In this document: piece after piece, positions 53,518 through 63,000 of the stretch
How positions within the stretch are numbered: position 1 is the stretch's first letter
Layout of the letters: the number at the start of each line of letters is the position of its first letter
DNA from: Flavobacteriales bacterium
GTDB lineage: Bacteria; Bacteroidota; Bacteroidia; Flavobacteriales_D; Parvicellaceae
Direction: 5' to 3'
Length of the DNA: 64,000 nt
NCBI GenBank assembly: GCA_025210295.1
Contig: JAOASC010000028.1
Location: 1 to 64,000 of the forward strand
Program-made: the position numbers and the translations under genes
The notes under the pieces: generated by a model
Database searches by the model: none
Told to the model about the DNA's origin: nothing
Seen by the model: only the letters and a program-made list of their open reading frames with translations

Positions 53518-54213
53518 ATGAAACTATTATTTATTATGATGCTGTCTTTTATTACTTTAAGTTGTAAAAGTTCAGACGGAAAGCCCAATTCTTGGAAAAT
53601 GTACAACTTAAAAGGAGAAGTGAAAAAACTTACAGAAGTAATGACGTCTCCCTCTTATGGGCCAATACTTAAAAAGGAATTTTATTACAACAAAAAAGGA
53701 TATATCACAAAAATAGAAGTGTATAAGAATTACAATAAAGAAACAGAGACTTATACGTTGAGTGAAACAATATTTATTGGAGATTTGAAAGACGGGAAAC
53801 AGCTAATGTATAGTTTAGGTCAAGAGAATAAAGATACGATACGTACAGGGGAGTATGTCTATGTCAATGATTCAATAATTGAAGCCCAGTTGAATGAACC
53901 ATCTCCTAAAAACACAGTGATTAATATTCGTTTTTTATTGGATTCAGAACACCGAAATAAGAAGATAGAAACGAAAGTAATGACTAATGATACAGAAAAG
54001 AATGTTGAAACCTCTACAGAATATGCTTATGAAAATAAGGTTTTAAGTTATATTACACAAAGTAATAATTTTGAAGGTGTTTCAAGGAAAGCTGAAGTTT
54101 CAAAAGCGATTAATGAGGATCTAGACAAGTATGGTAATCCTAAAATGATTAAATTTATAGATCAATCAGGTGATATCGAATATAGTCTTGAAAAAGAATA
54201 CAAATATTATTAA
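53518..54213 (+). CDS. Putative lipoprotein with YD-like repeats, function unknown
   Basis: The 231-residue product begins with a lipoprotein signal (MKLLFIMMLSFITLSC, lipobox Cys16). The mature part contains GEVKKLTE, KKEFYYNKKGYITKIEVY and a final DKYGNPKMIKFIDQSGDIEYSLEKEY, an arrangement of short beta-hairpins like those seen in RHS/YD-related lipoproteins of Bacteroidota. I do not recognise a specific family. The start is chosen from the lipobox and the promoter box. Probably anchored to a membrane, facing the periplasm. Confidence 0.65.
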   Translation: MKLLFIMMLSFITLSCKSSDGKPNSWKMYNLKGEVKKLTEVMTSPSYGPILKKEFYYNKKGYITKIEVYKNYNKETETYTLSETIFIGDLKDGKQLMYSLGQENKDTIRTGEYVYVNDSIIEAQLNEPSPKNTVINIRFLLDSEHRNKKIETKVMTNDTEKNVETSTEYAYENKVLSYITQSNNFEGVSRKAEVSKAINEDLDKYGNPKMIKFIDQSGDIEYSLEKEYKYY

Positions 54214-54284
54214 TTCGCTTTAAAAAGAGTTGCTCGTATATTATATTCAGTGCTTTAGAAAGACAACCTATAGATAAGGAAAAG

Positions 54285-55934
54285 ATGCTAAAAAAAATAT
54301 CCATAAAAAATTACGCGTTAATAGAGGCGCTAGAGTTAGATTTTCAAAAAGGGTTTACTGTGTTGACAGGAGAAACGGGATCTGGTAAATCAATTCTATT
54401 AGGAGCCTTAGGACTAATATTGGGAGAACGAGCAGATTTAAAGTCACTAAGAGATAAAGGGGCTAAATGTATCATAGAAGGAACTTTTGAAATGGATCAA
54501 GCAAAATTTTCAACTTTCTTTCAGGCGAATGATATTGATTTTGATAAAGAGACGCTTCTAAGAAGAGAAATCACTCCATCAGGAAAATCAAGAGCTTTTG
54601 TCAATGATACTCCTGTAAATTTAGCTGTGCTAAAAAGCTTAGGAGAACGTTTGATAGATATTCACAGTCAAAATCAAACGCAACAACTCAATACCTCTAA
54701 TTTCCAATATCAAGTTTTGGATGTCGCTAGTAATGCCCAACAAGAGTTTCAAGCTTATCAAGGTGTTTTGAAAGTCTATGAAAAAACAGTAAAAGAGCTA
54801 GAGGATTTAAAGGATTTACAACAAAAAGCTAATGCAGAACAGGATTATATTCGTTTCCAGTTAGAGGAATTATCAAACCTTGATTTGTCGATCAATAAAG
54901 AGGAGCTTGAACAAGAATATAATTTATTAGCCAATGCTGAGGACGTCATTAGAGTTTCAGAAGAAGCTGCAAATGTGATTAATAACGATCAAAACGGTGT
55001 TGTTAATGCACTACAAGAGTTAAAGGCAATATTGGGAAAGTTAGAACGTGTAGATCATTGGTATGGGGATTTATTAGCGCGAATAAATAGTGTTGCCATA
55101 GAGTTACAAGATATTGATTTTGAATTGGCCAATAAAGTAGGAGCGTTAGAAATGGATGAGGAGCGTTTAGTTTATCTTGATGAACTACTGGGAGAAATCA
55201 ATAGACTAGAAAAAAAGTATAACGTTATTGGTATTCAAGGGTTAGTTGATTTAAAGGAAGAGTTGGAACAAAAAGAAAATACTTTTAGTTCTTTAGAACA
55301 AGATATTATAAAATTAACCGAAGCAACCGAGTTTCAATTCCAAGAAGTATTAAGTAAGGGGAAAAAGTTATCGGAAGCTAGATTGAAAGGTGTTCCTAAT
55401 TTAGAACATAAAATAAAGGCGATCTTAACTGAGTTGGCCATGCCAAATGCAGTATTGAAAGTTCAATTATCTCCATTGGAAGAGCCTACAAGCAATGGTT
55501 TAGAAGAGATCGATTTTCAGGTTGTTACTAATAAAGGCATGGCGTTTAATTCGCTTAAAAAAGTTGCGTCTGGCGGAGAACTATCTCGAATTATGTTAGC
55601 CATAAAGACAATATTAGCCGAAAAGGGAATGTTGCCAACATTAATTTTTGATGAAATTGATACAGGTGTGAGTGGTGAAGTAGCAAATAAAATTGGAGAA
55701 ATTATGAAGCAAATGGGGAGAAAAATGCAACTAATGAGCATCACCCATTTACCACAAGTTGCAAGTAAAGGAAGTTATCATATCAAAGTCTATAAAGAAG
55801 ATAGGGGAGAAGTAACCAACACTTTTATTAAGACTTTAAACCATGAAGAACGCTTGGTCGAGATAGCTAAAATGTTAAGTGGAAATAACCCAACTAACGC
55901 AGCTTTGGATAATGCAAAGGAACTATTAAATTAG
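54285..55934 (+). CDS. recN: DNA repair protein RecN
   Basis: The 549-residue SMC-like ATPase acts on double-strand breaks. Walker A is GETGSGKS (29-36), the ABC signature VASGGELSRIMLAIK lies near 425-440 and Walker B LIFDEIDTGVSGEVA near 450-465, with a long coiled coil (about 150-370) between. The shortened arm and the overall length fit RecN. The gene ends in TAG (55932-55934), which shows that TAG is an ordinary stop in this genome. It stops 2 bp before a convergent gene. Confidence 0.95.
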   Translation: MLKKISIKNYALIEALELDFQKGFTVLTGETGSGKSILLGALGLILGERADLKSLRDKGAKCIIEGTFEMDQAKFSTFFQANDIDFDKETLLRREITPSGKSRAFVNDTPVNLAVLKSLGERLIDIHSQNQTQQLNTSNFQYQVLDVASNAQQEFQAYQGVLKVYEKTVKELEDLKDLQQKANAEQDYIRFQLEELSNLDLSINKEELEQEYNLLANAEDVIRVSEEAANVINNDQNGVVNALQELKAILGKLERVDHWYGDLLARINSVAIELQDIDFELANKVGALEMDEERLVYLDELLGEINRLEKKYNVIGIQGLVDLKEELEQKENTFSSLEQDIIKLTEATEFQFQEVLSKGKKLSEARLKGVPNLEHKIKAILTELAMPNAVLKVQLSPLEEPTSNGLEEIDFQVVTNKGMAFNSLKKVASGGELSRIMLAIKTILAEKGMLPTLIFDEIDTGVSGEVANKIGEIMKQMGRKMQLMSITHLPQVASKGSYHIKVYKEDRGEVTNTFIKTLNHEERLVEIAKMLSGNNPTNAALDNAKELLN

Positions 55935-55936
55935 AA

Positions 55937-56332
55937 CTACTGTTTATTCTTAATAAGATAGAAGTCTGCTAGCTCTGTTAGAAAATAAACAAAAGCCAAT
56001 AAAGTTCCATATAAGAAATAAGAAGAACTAATAGACGAAAGTACTTCAACTTCAAAAGTATAGATCGCTACTCCAGATATTAATAGTGCAATACTAGTTA
56101 ATCCTATTGTTTTTAATCGAGTTTTGGCTTCTTCTTTCTGTTCCTCTTGATAATAAGCTTCTTCTATGATCTTTTCTGAAAAGAGATAAGGTACTTCAAT
56201 ATTTTCTGCCTTATTAAGCTCTTCAAAAATAGCAGTATAAACAGCTTCATCTTTATTAAGATTCTGAAGTTGATCTTGCTCATCTTTATTGAGATTTTGC
56301 TCAATTAGTTGTTGTATTTCTTCATCTGTCAT
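55937..56332 (-). CDS. Membrane protein, probable partner of an ECF sigma factor
   Basis: The 131-residue protein has a Gln/Asn/Glu-rich cytoplasmic N-terminus (about 1-70, with repeated NLNKDEQDQLQNLNKDEAV) and two transmembrane segments (about 78-96 and 103-123). It starts 5 bp after the sigma factor gene. The layout fits a membrane anti-sigma factor, but no zinc-finger or known anti-sigma motif is present, so the role is inferred from position. Confidence 0.55.
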   Translation of the reverse strand: MTDEEIQQLIEQNLNKDEQDQLQNLNKDEAVYTAIFEELNKAENIEVPYLFSEKIIEEAYYQEEQKEEAKTRLKTIGLTSIALLISGVAIYTFEVEVLSSISSSYFLYGTLLAFVYFLTELADFYLIKNKQ

Positions 56333-56337
56333 AATAG

Positions 56338-56868
56338 TTATTTTAAATACATGGTTAGTTTTTCTTTTAGCATTTTTCGAGCTCGAAAAATATTAGTTTT
56401 TACACTAGATTCAGAAGTTTTAGTAATAAAGCTAATTTCCTTATAGCTCATATTGTTTTTATGATAAAGTAATAATACCGTACGATATTTTTGAGGTAAA
56501 CGTTTTATTTGTGCTTGAATAAAATCGCTTTTTTCTTGAGCAATAATTGTTTCTTCTGGAGAAGCTGTTGTTAGTTGATGTTCTACAATAGTGTCATTGT
56601 ATTCGGTTTTATGTTTTTTTACGTGATTAATAGCTAAATTATAGGCTATTCTCCCAATCCAAGTTGCCAATGATGATTCGTTTCTAAAAGTATGTATTTT
56701 GTTAAAAACAGATAGAAAAACCTCTTGAGCTATATCTTTTGCATCATCTTTATTATTGGTAACTTTTAAAATAATACTAAAAACCAAATTTTCGTATTTG
56801 CGAATCAACTGATTAAAAGCATCAAAATCTTTATGCTTAATCTTTGTTATGATTGTTAAGTCTTCCAT
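56338..56868 (-). CDS. ECF-family RNA polymerase sigma factor (third in the window)
   Basis: The 176-residue protein has region 2 (about 10-78, DDAKDIAQEVFLSVFNKIHTFRNESS, then ATWIGRIAYNLAINHVKK) and region 4 (about 118-172, LPQKYRTVLLLYHKNNMSYKEISFITKTSESSVKTNIFRARKML). It is the head of a two-gene unit with the small membrane protein that starts 5 bp downstream. No matching promoter box was found just upstream, which would be consistent with transcription from an alternative sigma factor. Confidence 0.9.
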   Translation of the reverse strand: MEDLTIITKIKHKDFDAFNQLIRKYENLVFSIILKVTNNKDDAKDIAQEVFLSVFNKIHTFRNESSLATWIGRIAYNLAINHVKKHKTEYNDTIVEHQLTTASPEETIIAQEKSDFIQAQIKRLPQKYRTVLLLYHKNNMSYKEISFITKTSESSVKTNIFRARKMLKEKLTMYLK

Positions 56869-56902
56869 TAATCAATGATTCTTAGCCTAAATAACTTTGT
56901 GA

Positions 56903-57244
56903 TTAGTTTTTAAATTTATTTTGAAGAAAAAAGTAAGTTAAAAAACCGAGCGATGCCGCAATTATTTCAATCGCAAAAAATAGAGCGGGAGCATCCTGAT
57001 CTGATAATAAATGAATAATGAGGAGGCCTACTCCAGAAAAAGTTCCAATAATTCCCCATTTTAAAGTATTTGTTGAAGAGCTATTTTTATTCATCAAAGA
57101 CTTAACAAGATCTGGGTTAATATCAAGGTTGCCGACTTCAATAATTTTTCGTTTAATTCTACTCGAGAAGATAATGTGAAGGATTAGAGCCCATCCTCCA
57201 AAAACACTGCTAATAATAAAAACTGGTGTTAAGTTCAATTCCAT
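56903..57244 (-). CDS. Small membrane protein, function unknown
   Basis: The 113-residue protein has three hydrophobic segments (about 5-27, 62-80 and 88-106) around a Ser/Asn-rich, charged loop (about 45-60). I recognise no family. It lies 34 bp upstream of the ECF sigma gene on the same strand, so it may be part of that transcript. Confidence 0.5.
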   Translation of the reverse strand: MELNLTPVFIISSVFGGWALILHIIFSSRIKRKIIEVGNLDINPDLVKSLMNKNSSSTNTLKWGIIGTFSGVGLLIIHLLSDQDAPALFFAIEIIAASLGFLTYFFLQNKFKN

Positions 57245-57318
57245 AATAATATTGAGTTTTTAATTTATAATTTACCCAATAGACAATGAAGCAAGGAAAA
57301 AGTTTCAAAAAAAATGAA

Positions 57319-58677
57319 TTATTTTTTAGAAGCTAAGATTTTAATCCCTTGATATAGGAAAATAAAACAAAGTATAGCAGATAGAATATCAGCGATAGGA
57401 AAAGCATACCAAATTCCTTTTAACCCAAAGAATGGAGGAACAATATAAAGTAATGGAATTAAAAAGAAAAGTTGTTTGGATAAGGTTAAAACTAAGGCCA
57501 TTTTACCATTTCCTAAGGCCTGAAAATAGGAAGCTCCAATTAGTTGGAAAATAACGACAGGGGTAGCTAAAAATATCCAAAATATAGCACTTGGTGTATG
57601 TTGTATGATTTCAGGATCATCATTAAATAATGACGGAATATAGTCAGAGCCAATAATCAAAACACCACATAAGAGTACAGAGATAAAAAATCCGTATAAT
57701 AGAGCAATTCTGATCGTTTCTTTAACTCGATCATATTGTTGAGCCCCATAATTATAACCAACGATAGGTACAAAACCTTGGGCTATACCAATCAAAGGAA
57801 AAAAGGCAAACATTGCTATTCGGTTAACAATAGTGTAAACTGTGATGGCATCTTCACCATTAATTCCTGCTTGCATACCATAATAAAATAATTTTTTATT
57901 GATGATAATTGTTAATAGACTAATAGCTCCTTGTCTCACAACACTAACAGAACCAATAGAAAAAATCTCTGAAAGGATTTTTAAATCAGGCTTAAATAAA
58001 CTAAGATTTATTTTTAGCTCTCCTTTACCCGCAATATAATAATAGGCAACTCCAACAAAAGAAGAGATATACGAAATTGATGTAGCCCAAGCTGCACCTT
58101 CCATTCCGTAATCTAAAAGAAGAATAAAAATATAATCTAATAGCATATTAAAAATAGAAGGAACTAATAAAACAAGCATAGCCATTTGAGGCTTTCCTTC
58201 AGCTCTTAGATTATTATTGGCCATCATGGCTAAGGATAAAAAAGGAATCCCTATTAGCAAACGCGAATAATAAGTGACCGAATCAGTTTTAAGGTCTCCT
58301 AACGCTCCAAAGGCAGTTAGAATATCATCCATAAAGAGGTACCCGATAAGAGAAAACAAGACAGAGACTACAATACTTAAACTCACTTGGTTGTTGAATG
58401 CCAATTGAACTTTTTCATGTTCTTTTGCTCCCAAAGCTCTAGAAACAATCGAACTTCCTCCGACACCAATAGCCATTCCAACTGATGACATTAAAAAAGC
58501 AATGGGAGTAACAATACCCACAGCTCCTATCGCTAATTTTCCAATATACTGTCCAACAAAAAAAGTGTCAACAATCATATTGAAAGACATAAGCATAAAG
58601 CCTATAGCTGCTGGAATAGCTTGACTAGCGAGTAGTTTTCCTATTTTTTCAGTACCAAGTTTTTGAGATTTCTGCAT
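57319..58677 (-). CDS. MATE-family multidrug/sodium efflux transporter
   Basis: The 452-residue inner-membrane protein has about 12 helices in two similar halves. The N-terminus LGTEKIGKLLASQAIPAAIGF and the segments GGSSIVSRALGAKE and FPLIGIAQGFVPIVGYNYGA are typical of DinF/NorM-type MATE exporters, which use a sodium or proton gradient to expel organic cations. The drug range cannot be predicted. It stands between a metallophosphoesterase gene and a small membrane protein, all on the same strand. A TACCTTTG box is 7 nt before the ATG. Confidence 0.9.
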   Translation of the reverse strand: MQKSQKLGTEKIGKLLASQAIPAAIGFMLMSFNMIVDTFFVGQYIGKLAIGAVGIVTPIAFLMSSVGMAIGVGGSSIVSRALGAKEHEKVQLAFNNQVSLSIVVSVLFSLIGYLFMDDILTAFGALGDLKTDSVTYYSRLLIGIPFLSLAMMANNNLRAEGKPQMAMLVLLVPSIFNMLLDYIFILLLDYGMEGAAWATSISYISSFVGVAYYYIAGKGELKINLSLFKPDLKILSEIFSIGSVSVVRQGAISLLTIIINKKLFYYGMQAGINGEDAITVYTIVNRIAMFAFFPLIGIAQGFVPIVGYNYGAQQYDRVKETIRIALLYGFFISVLLCGVLIIGSDYIPSLFNDDPEIIQHTPSAIFWIFLATPVVIFQLIGASYFQALGNGKMALVLTLSKQLFFLIPLLYIVPPFFGLKGIWYAFPIADILSAILCFIFLYQGIKILASKK

Positions 58678-58684
58678 TCGTAGC

Positions 58685-58692
58685 CAAAGGTA
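58685..58692 (-). promoter_or_regulatory. Candidate -7 box TACCTTTG for the MATE gene
   Basis: Perfect TAnnTTTG match on the minus strand, 7 nt before ATG 58677; use would give a leaderless transcript. Confidence 0.35.
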
Positions 58693-58741
58693 GTTTTAAT
58701 TTAGTTGCTGAAACTTAATTTAGAATAATATCTATCAATGT

Positions 58742-59956
58742 TTATTGCTTTTTTAATTCAAAAACAGTAATCTCTGGCCACATTCCAACTCTTCCAGGGA
58801 ACCCTAAAAATCCAAACCCCTTATTGACATATAAGTATTGTTGATTGTTTTCATAAAGACCAGCCCATTTGGGATATTTATATTTAACTGGACTCCACTT
58901 AATAATTTTTTTGATATCGAATCCAACTTGCATACCATGGGTGTGACCACTTAGGGTAAGGTTGAAGTTAACAGCATGCTCTACAACTTGAGCATCCCAA
59001 TGACTGGGGTCATGTGATAATAGTAGTTTAAAAGAATTAACTGCAAGGTTTTCTATTGCTTTATTGAGGTCTCCAAATTGAGGAAAAGGTGGTAGTCCCC
59101 AATTCTCAATTCCTACTACAGCAATTTCACTAGTACCACGTTGAATTTTAACATGCTCATTCATCAAGATTTTAAAATCCATTTTTCCATGGTTGGTAAC
59201 CAATTGCTGAAAGTTTTTTTGTTTGTCTTCAATTGAATGCCATCTTACATAGTCGGCATAATCGTGATTACCTGTAATAGAAAACTTTCCATCTTTAGCT
59301 TGAATTTCCTTAAATAATGGAATGAATGGTTCTATTTCATCAGCAAAGTTATTGACTAAATCTCCTGTAAATAAAACAAGGTCAGCATCTTGTTGATTGA
59401 TTAAGTCAATTCCTTTCTTAACTTGTTTTTTACTGTCAAAGCTTCCAGAGTGAATATCAGAGATTTGTACCACCTTATATCCATCAAATTCTTTGGGTAA
59501 ATCAGAAAAGTATAAAGGAACTTTAATAACCTTATAATTGTATTTACCTTTTGTGATACCATAGAGAAAAGAAATAAAAGGAAAGGCTGCGATTACTAGT
59601 CCTAAGATTTTAATCCATGTTCTTCTTTGTATAACATCACCAATGTCTAATAAGTAGAGAAGACCACTTACTGCCTCACCTAATAATGCTACAAGAACAA
59701 AAGTAAGTTTAGTAACAAAAATGGTAAAGGCTAAACCAAATAGAAAGTTTTTGGTATAACTTTTTATGCCCTCTCTATTTTTTTGATCATCTGTGAAAGC
59801 ACTAAATAAAGTCACCACAAACAAACTTAACGTTCCAAAATAAAGAATTTTGTACAATATTGAGCTGTTAATTTCATTGGCTAAATAAACATAAAAGAAA
59901 ACTTCAGAGCCAATAAAGGAAATTAGTATTACGACTAAGGCAATTATTCTATGCAT
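58742..59956 (-). CDS. Membrane-anchored metallophosphoesterase (YkuE-like)
   Basis: The 404-residue protein has several N-terminal membrane helices (about the first 140 residues) and then a calcineurin-like phosphoesterase domain with all metal motifs: VQISDIHSGSF, LFTGDLVNN, ITGNHDYA, LLSHDP and LSGHTHGMQ. Relatives act on phospholipid or UDP-linked phosphoesters at the membrane; the substrate is unknown. The gene has a TAATTTTG box 44 nt upstream and lies 64 bp before the MATE gene. Confidence 0.88.
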   Translation of the reverse strand: MHRIIALVVILISFIGSEVFFYVYLANEINSSILYKILYFGTLSLFVVTLFSAFTDDQKNREGIKSYTKNFLFGLAFTIFVTKLTFVLVALLGEAVSGLLYLLDIGDVIQRRTWIKILGLVIAAFPFISFLYGITKGKYNYKVIKVPLYFSDLPKEFDGYKVVQISDIHSGSFDSKKQVKKGIDLINQQDADLVLFTGDLVNNFADEIEPFIPLFKEIQAKDGKFSITGNHDYADYVRWHSIEDKQKNFQQLVTNHGKMDFKILMNEHVKIQRGTSEIAVVGIENWGLPPFPQFGDLNKAIENLAVNSFKLLLSHDPSHWDAQVVEHAVNFNLTLSGHTHGMQVGFDIKKIIKWSPVKYKYPKWAGLYENNQQYLYVNKGFGFLGFPGRVGMWPEITVFELKKQ

Positions 59957-60000
59957 AGCATTGTTGGTATTTTGTGGGCTCCTTAGATAGAGCGCAATAA

Positions 60001-60008
60001 CAAAATTA
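60001..60008 (-). promoter_or_regulatory. Candidate -7 box TAATTTTG for the metallophosphoesterase
   Basis: Perfect TAnnTTTG match on the minus strand, 44 nt before ATG 59956. Confidence 0.45.
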
Positions 60009-60050
60009 CAGATTCTAAAGCAAGACTAGCGTTAAAAAAATATAAATAAA

Positions 60051-60079
60051 AAAGCCATGTATAAAAATACATGGCTTTA
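60051..60079 (-). terminator. Rho-independent terminator of the large type B cargo gene
   Basis: A 12-bp perfect stem AAAGCCATGTAT / ATACATGGCTTT (60051-60062 and 60067-60078) with a 4-nt loop lies just after the stop codon at 60099-60101 and is followed by T residues on the minus strand. Confidence 0.85.
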
Positions 60080-60098
60080 TCTATTGTGTTTAGAAAAT

Positions 60099-63000
60099 TT
60101 ATCTTTCTAGGATAAATGAACCTTGATAGTTGGTAGAAATACCTTCAGCATCTTTGGCGTCAAAGATATAGAAGTATGTCCCCTCAGAAGCTTCAGAACC
60201 TGATTTTGTTCTTCCATCCCAACTATTATTGATTCCGTTCCATTCATAAATTGTAGCACCCCATCTATTTACGATAGTACCTTTCAGTTCAGTAAAGTTT
60301 CCACGTACAATGAATAAATCATTTTGACCATCGCCATTTGGAGTAAAGATATTAGGGATAATTACCTCAATCTCTCTCCAGTCTAATTCACTTGATTCAG
60401 TGTCATCTAAATTTGGAAAGCTGTTTGGTGTGCTGCCTCCATTTGTAGGCCCTCCATTATCAACTGTAGAAGTTCCATCAACATCAAAAGCATCATCTAA
60501 CCCGTCGTTATCAGAGTCGTTTCCAGTTGGCTCTGTATTTGGAGTTCCATCATTGTCAGTATCCCATCCTTCAATAATATCAACATCAAAGTCGTTATCA
60601 GAATCGAAGTCAATGTAATCTGGTAAATTATCAAGATCTGTATCAGCAGGAGCTACTGGAGTCCCTCCATTATCAATATCATAAGTATCGTCAATACCAT
60701 CATTATCAGAATCGTTTCCAGAAGGAGCTAGGTAATCATTTGTTGTTTGTCCTTCAATATTATCAACAATACCATCGTTATCAGAATCGTAATCTATTGC
60801 ATCAACTAATCCGTCTCCATCTGTGTCAGGGTTAGGAAGTGGACTTCCACCTTCAGATGGGTCAACAAGATCAGATAAGCCGTCTCCGTCTGCATCAACA
60901 AATGGCCCATCTCCAATGATTCCGTCACCATCAGGATCTTCACCTCCACCTTCGATAACATCAACAATACCATCGTTATCAGAGTCTAAGTCAAAGTAAT
61001 CAGGTATACCATCACCATCAGTATCATCATTCATTGGGTTTCCATCTCCATTAATGTCTTCGTCTACATCTAAAATACCATCGTTATCATCATCAGGGTC
61101 TTCATTATCGTTAATACCGTCTCCGTCATGATCTTGTGGTTCTCTCCAGTCTAATTCAGGAGTAGAAGTTTCATCTAAATTAGGGAAACTATTAGGTGTT
61201 GTTCCTCCATTATTTGCACCTCCATTGTTGGTTGTAGAAGTGGCATCTGCATCAAAAGCATCATCAATCCCATCTTCGTCTGAATCATTTCCAGTAGGTG
61301 TAGTATCAGCAATTCCATCGTTGTCAGTATCCCAACCTTCTAAAATATCTAAATCACCGTCATTATCTGAATCTGTATCTATATAGTCAGGTGAATCAGT
61401 AAAGTCTGAATTTACAGGGGCTATAGGAGTCCCATTATTGTCAGCGTCATAAGCATTGTCTATACCATCGTTATCTGAGTCTAGTCCTGTTGGCGGAACG
61501 TATCCTGTAGTACTTTGTCCTTCAACATTGTCTACAATACCATCGTTGTCGGCATCAAGGTCTAAGAAGTCGTGAATACCATCACCATCTGTATCAGGAT
61601 TAGGTAACGGTGTTCCACCTTGTGATTGGTCAACACTATCGTCGAGTCCGTCCATATCCACATCTGTAATAGGTCCTGTTCCTATAACTCCATCACCATC
61701 AGGATCGGATCCTCCAGCTTCGATTACATCAACAATACCGTCATTATCAGAGTCTAAATCAAAGTAGTCAGGAACTCCATCACCATCTGTATCAGTAGGG
61801 TTGGTAAGTGGATTATTATCTCCATCTAAATTAGCATCTTCATCAACGTCTAAAATTCCATCATTATCATCGTCTGGATCATCAGCATCTAAAACTCCAT
61901 CGTTGTCATTGTCGCATGCTCCAGCTGAGATTGTAATTTGTTCAGTGTCAGTACCACCACAGCTTCCAGCTAAGTAATTTTGGATCGTATAAGTTCCATC
62001 AGCCAATCCACTTGGGTCAAACTCTCCAGTAGCAGGATTAACAATTCCCGGTCCACTCCATACCCCTTCGTCTACAGCTGAAAGATCTACAATTCCCCCT
62101 GTTGGACAATAAGGACCAGTAGAAGTAATGGTTGGGTCCAATGAACCTGAAACAGTGATGGTTGAGCTAGAAGAATTGCTACATCCATTAGCGGTAACAT
62201 TGTAATTAATTGTATAGGTTCCATCTCCAACAACTCCAGGAGAAAATACGCCGTTAGAAACTCCTGGCCCTGTCCAAATACCTCCAGAAGTTGCTGCTGT
62301 TAAGGTATGTGGAGCATCACTAGTACAAAATGAGGAAGGACTAGTAATGGTTGCGTCTGGAGTTGGGTTAACAGTTACCGTTTGAGAAGAACTGGCTGGA
62401 CAAGAATTACTTGTGCCACTAATATTGTATGTGATAACAGTATTTCCAGATCCAGCAATTGACGGATCAAATGTATTTCCATTAATTGGGTTTGGTGTAT
62501 TAGGAGAAGCTGAAAAAGTTCCTCCAGCAGTACTTGGTACTAACGTTACAGGTGTATCGTCAGAACATAGGTTGTTGGCTGCAACAGTATAGTTGGCATT
62601 TGGTGCTTGTAAAACAGAAATAGTTGTACTAGCCGTACCTATACATCCCCATAAATCAGTCACTTGGTAGTTTAAGGTGTAGTTACCAGGATTTGGGGCT
62701 GTAAATGTAGGAGAAGAAGAGGAGGTGCTGCTTAAATATTGAGCTCCACTTCCAGTCCAAACATGATTAATATATATACCTGATCCTCCAGATGGATTCC
62801 CACTAACAGAGATAGGGCTATTTACACATGCAGGAGATGGTGTTGAGGTAATATTTGCTGTTGGATTAGGGTCGACAGTAACATAGGCAGTTGCAGTTGT
62901 TGTAATACCCCCACAGTTGGATTGTCCAGAAACGCTAACTTGGTATAGTGTATTGGTAGAAGGTGTTACATTAATTGTTTGTGTATTAGGATAAGTTCCT

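Noticed and set aside
60400-60618. Open frames on the strand opposite the calcium-repeat protein and other large genes
   Set aside because: They are shadows of repetitive codons in strong coding sequence, with no promoter, homology or start context of their own.
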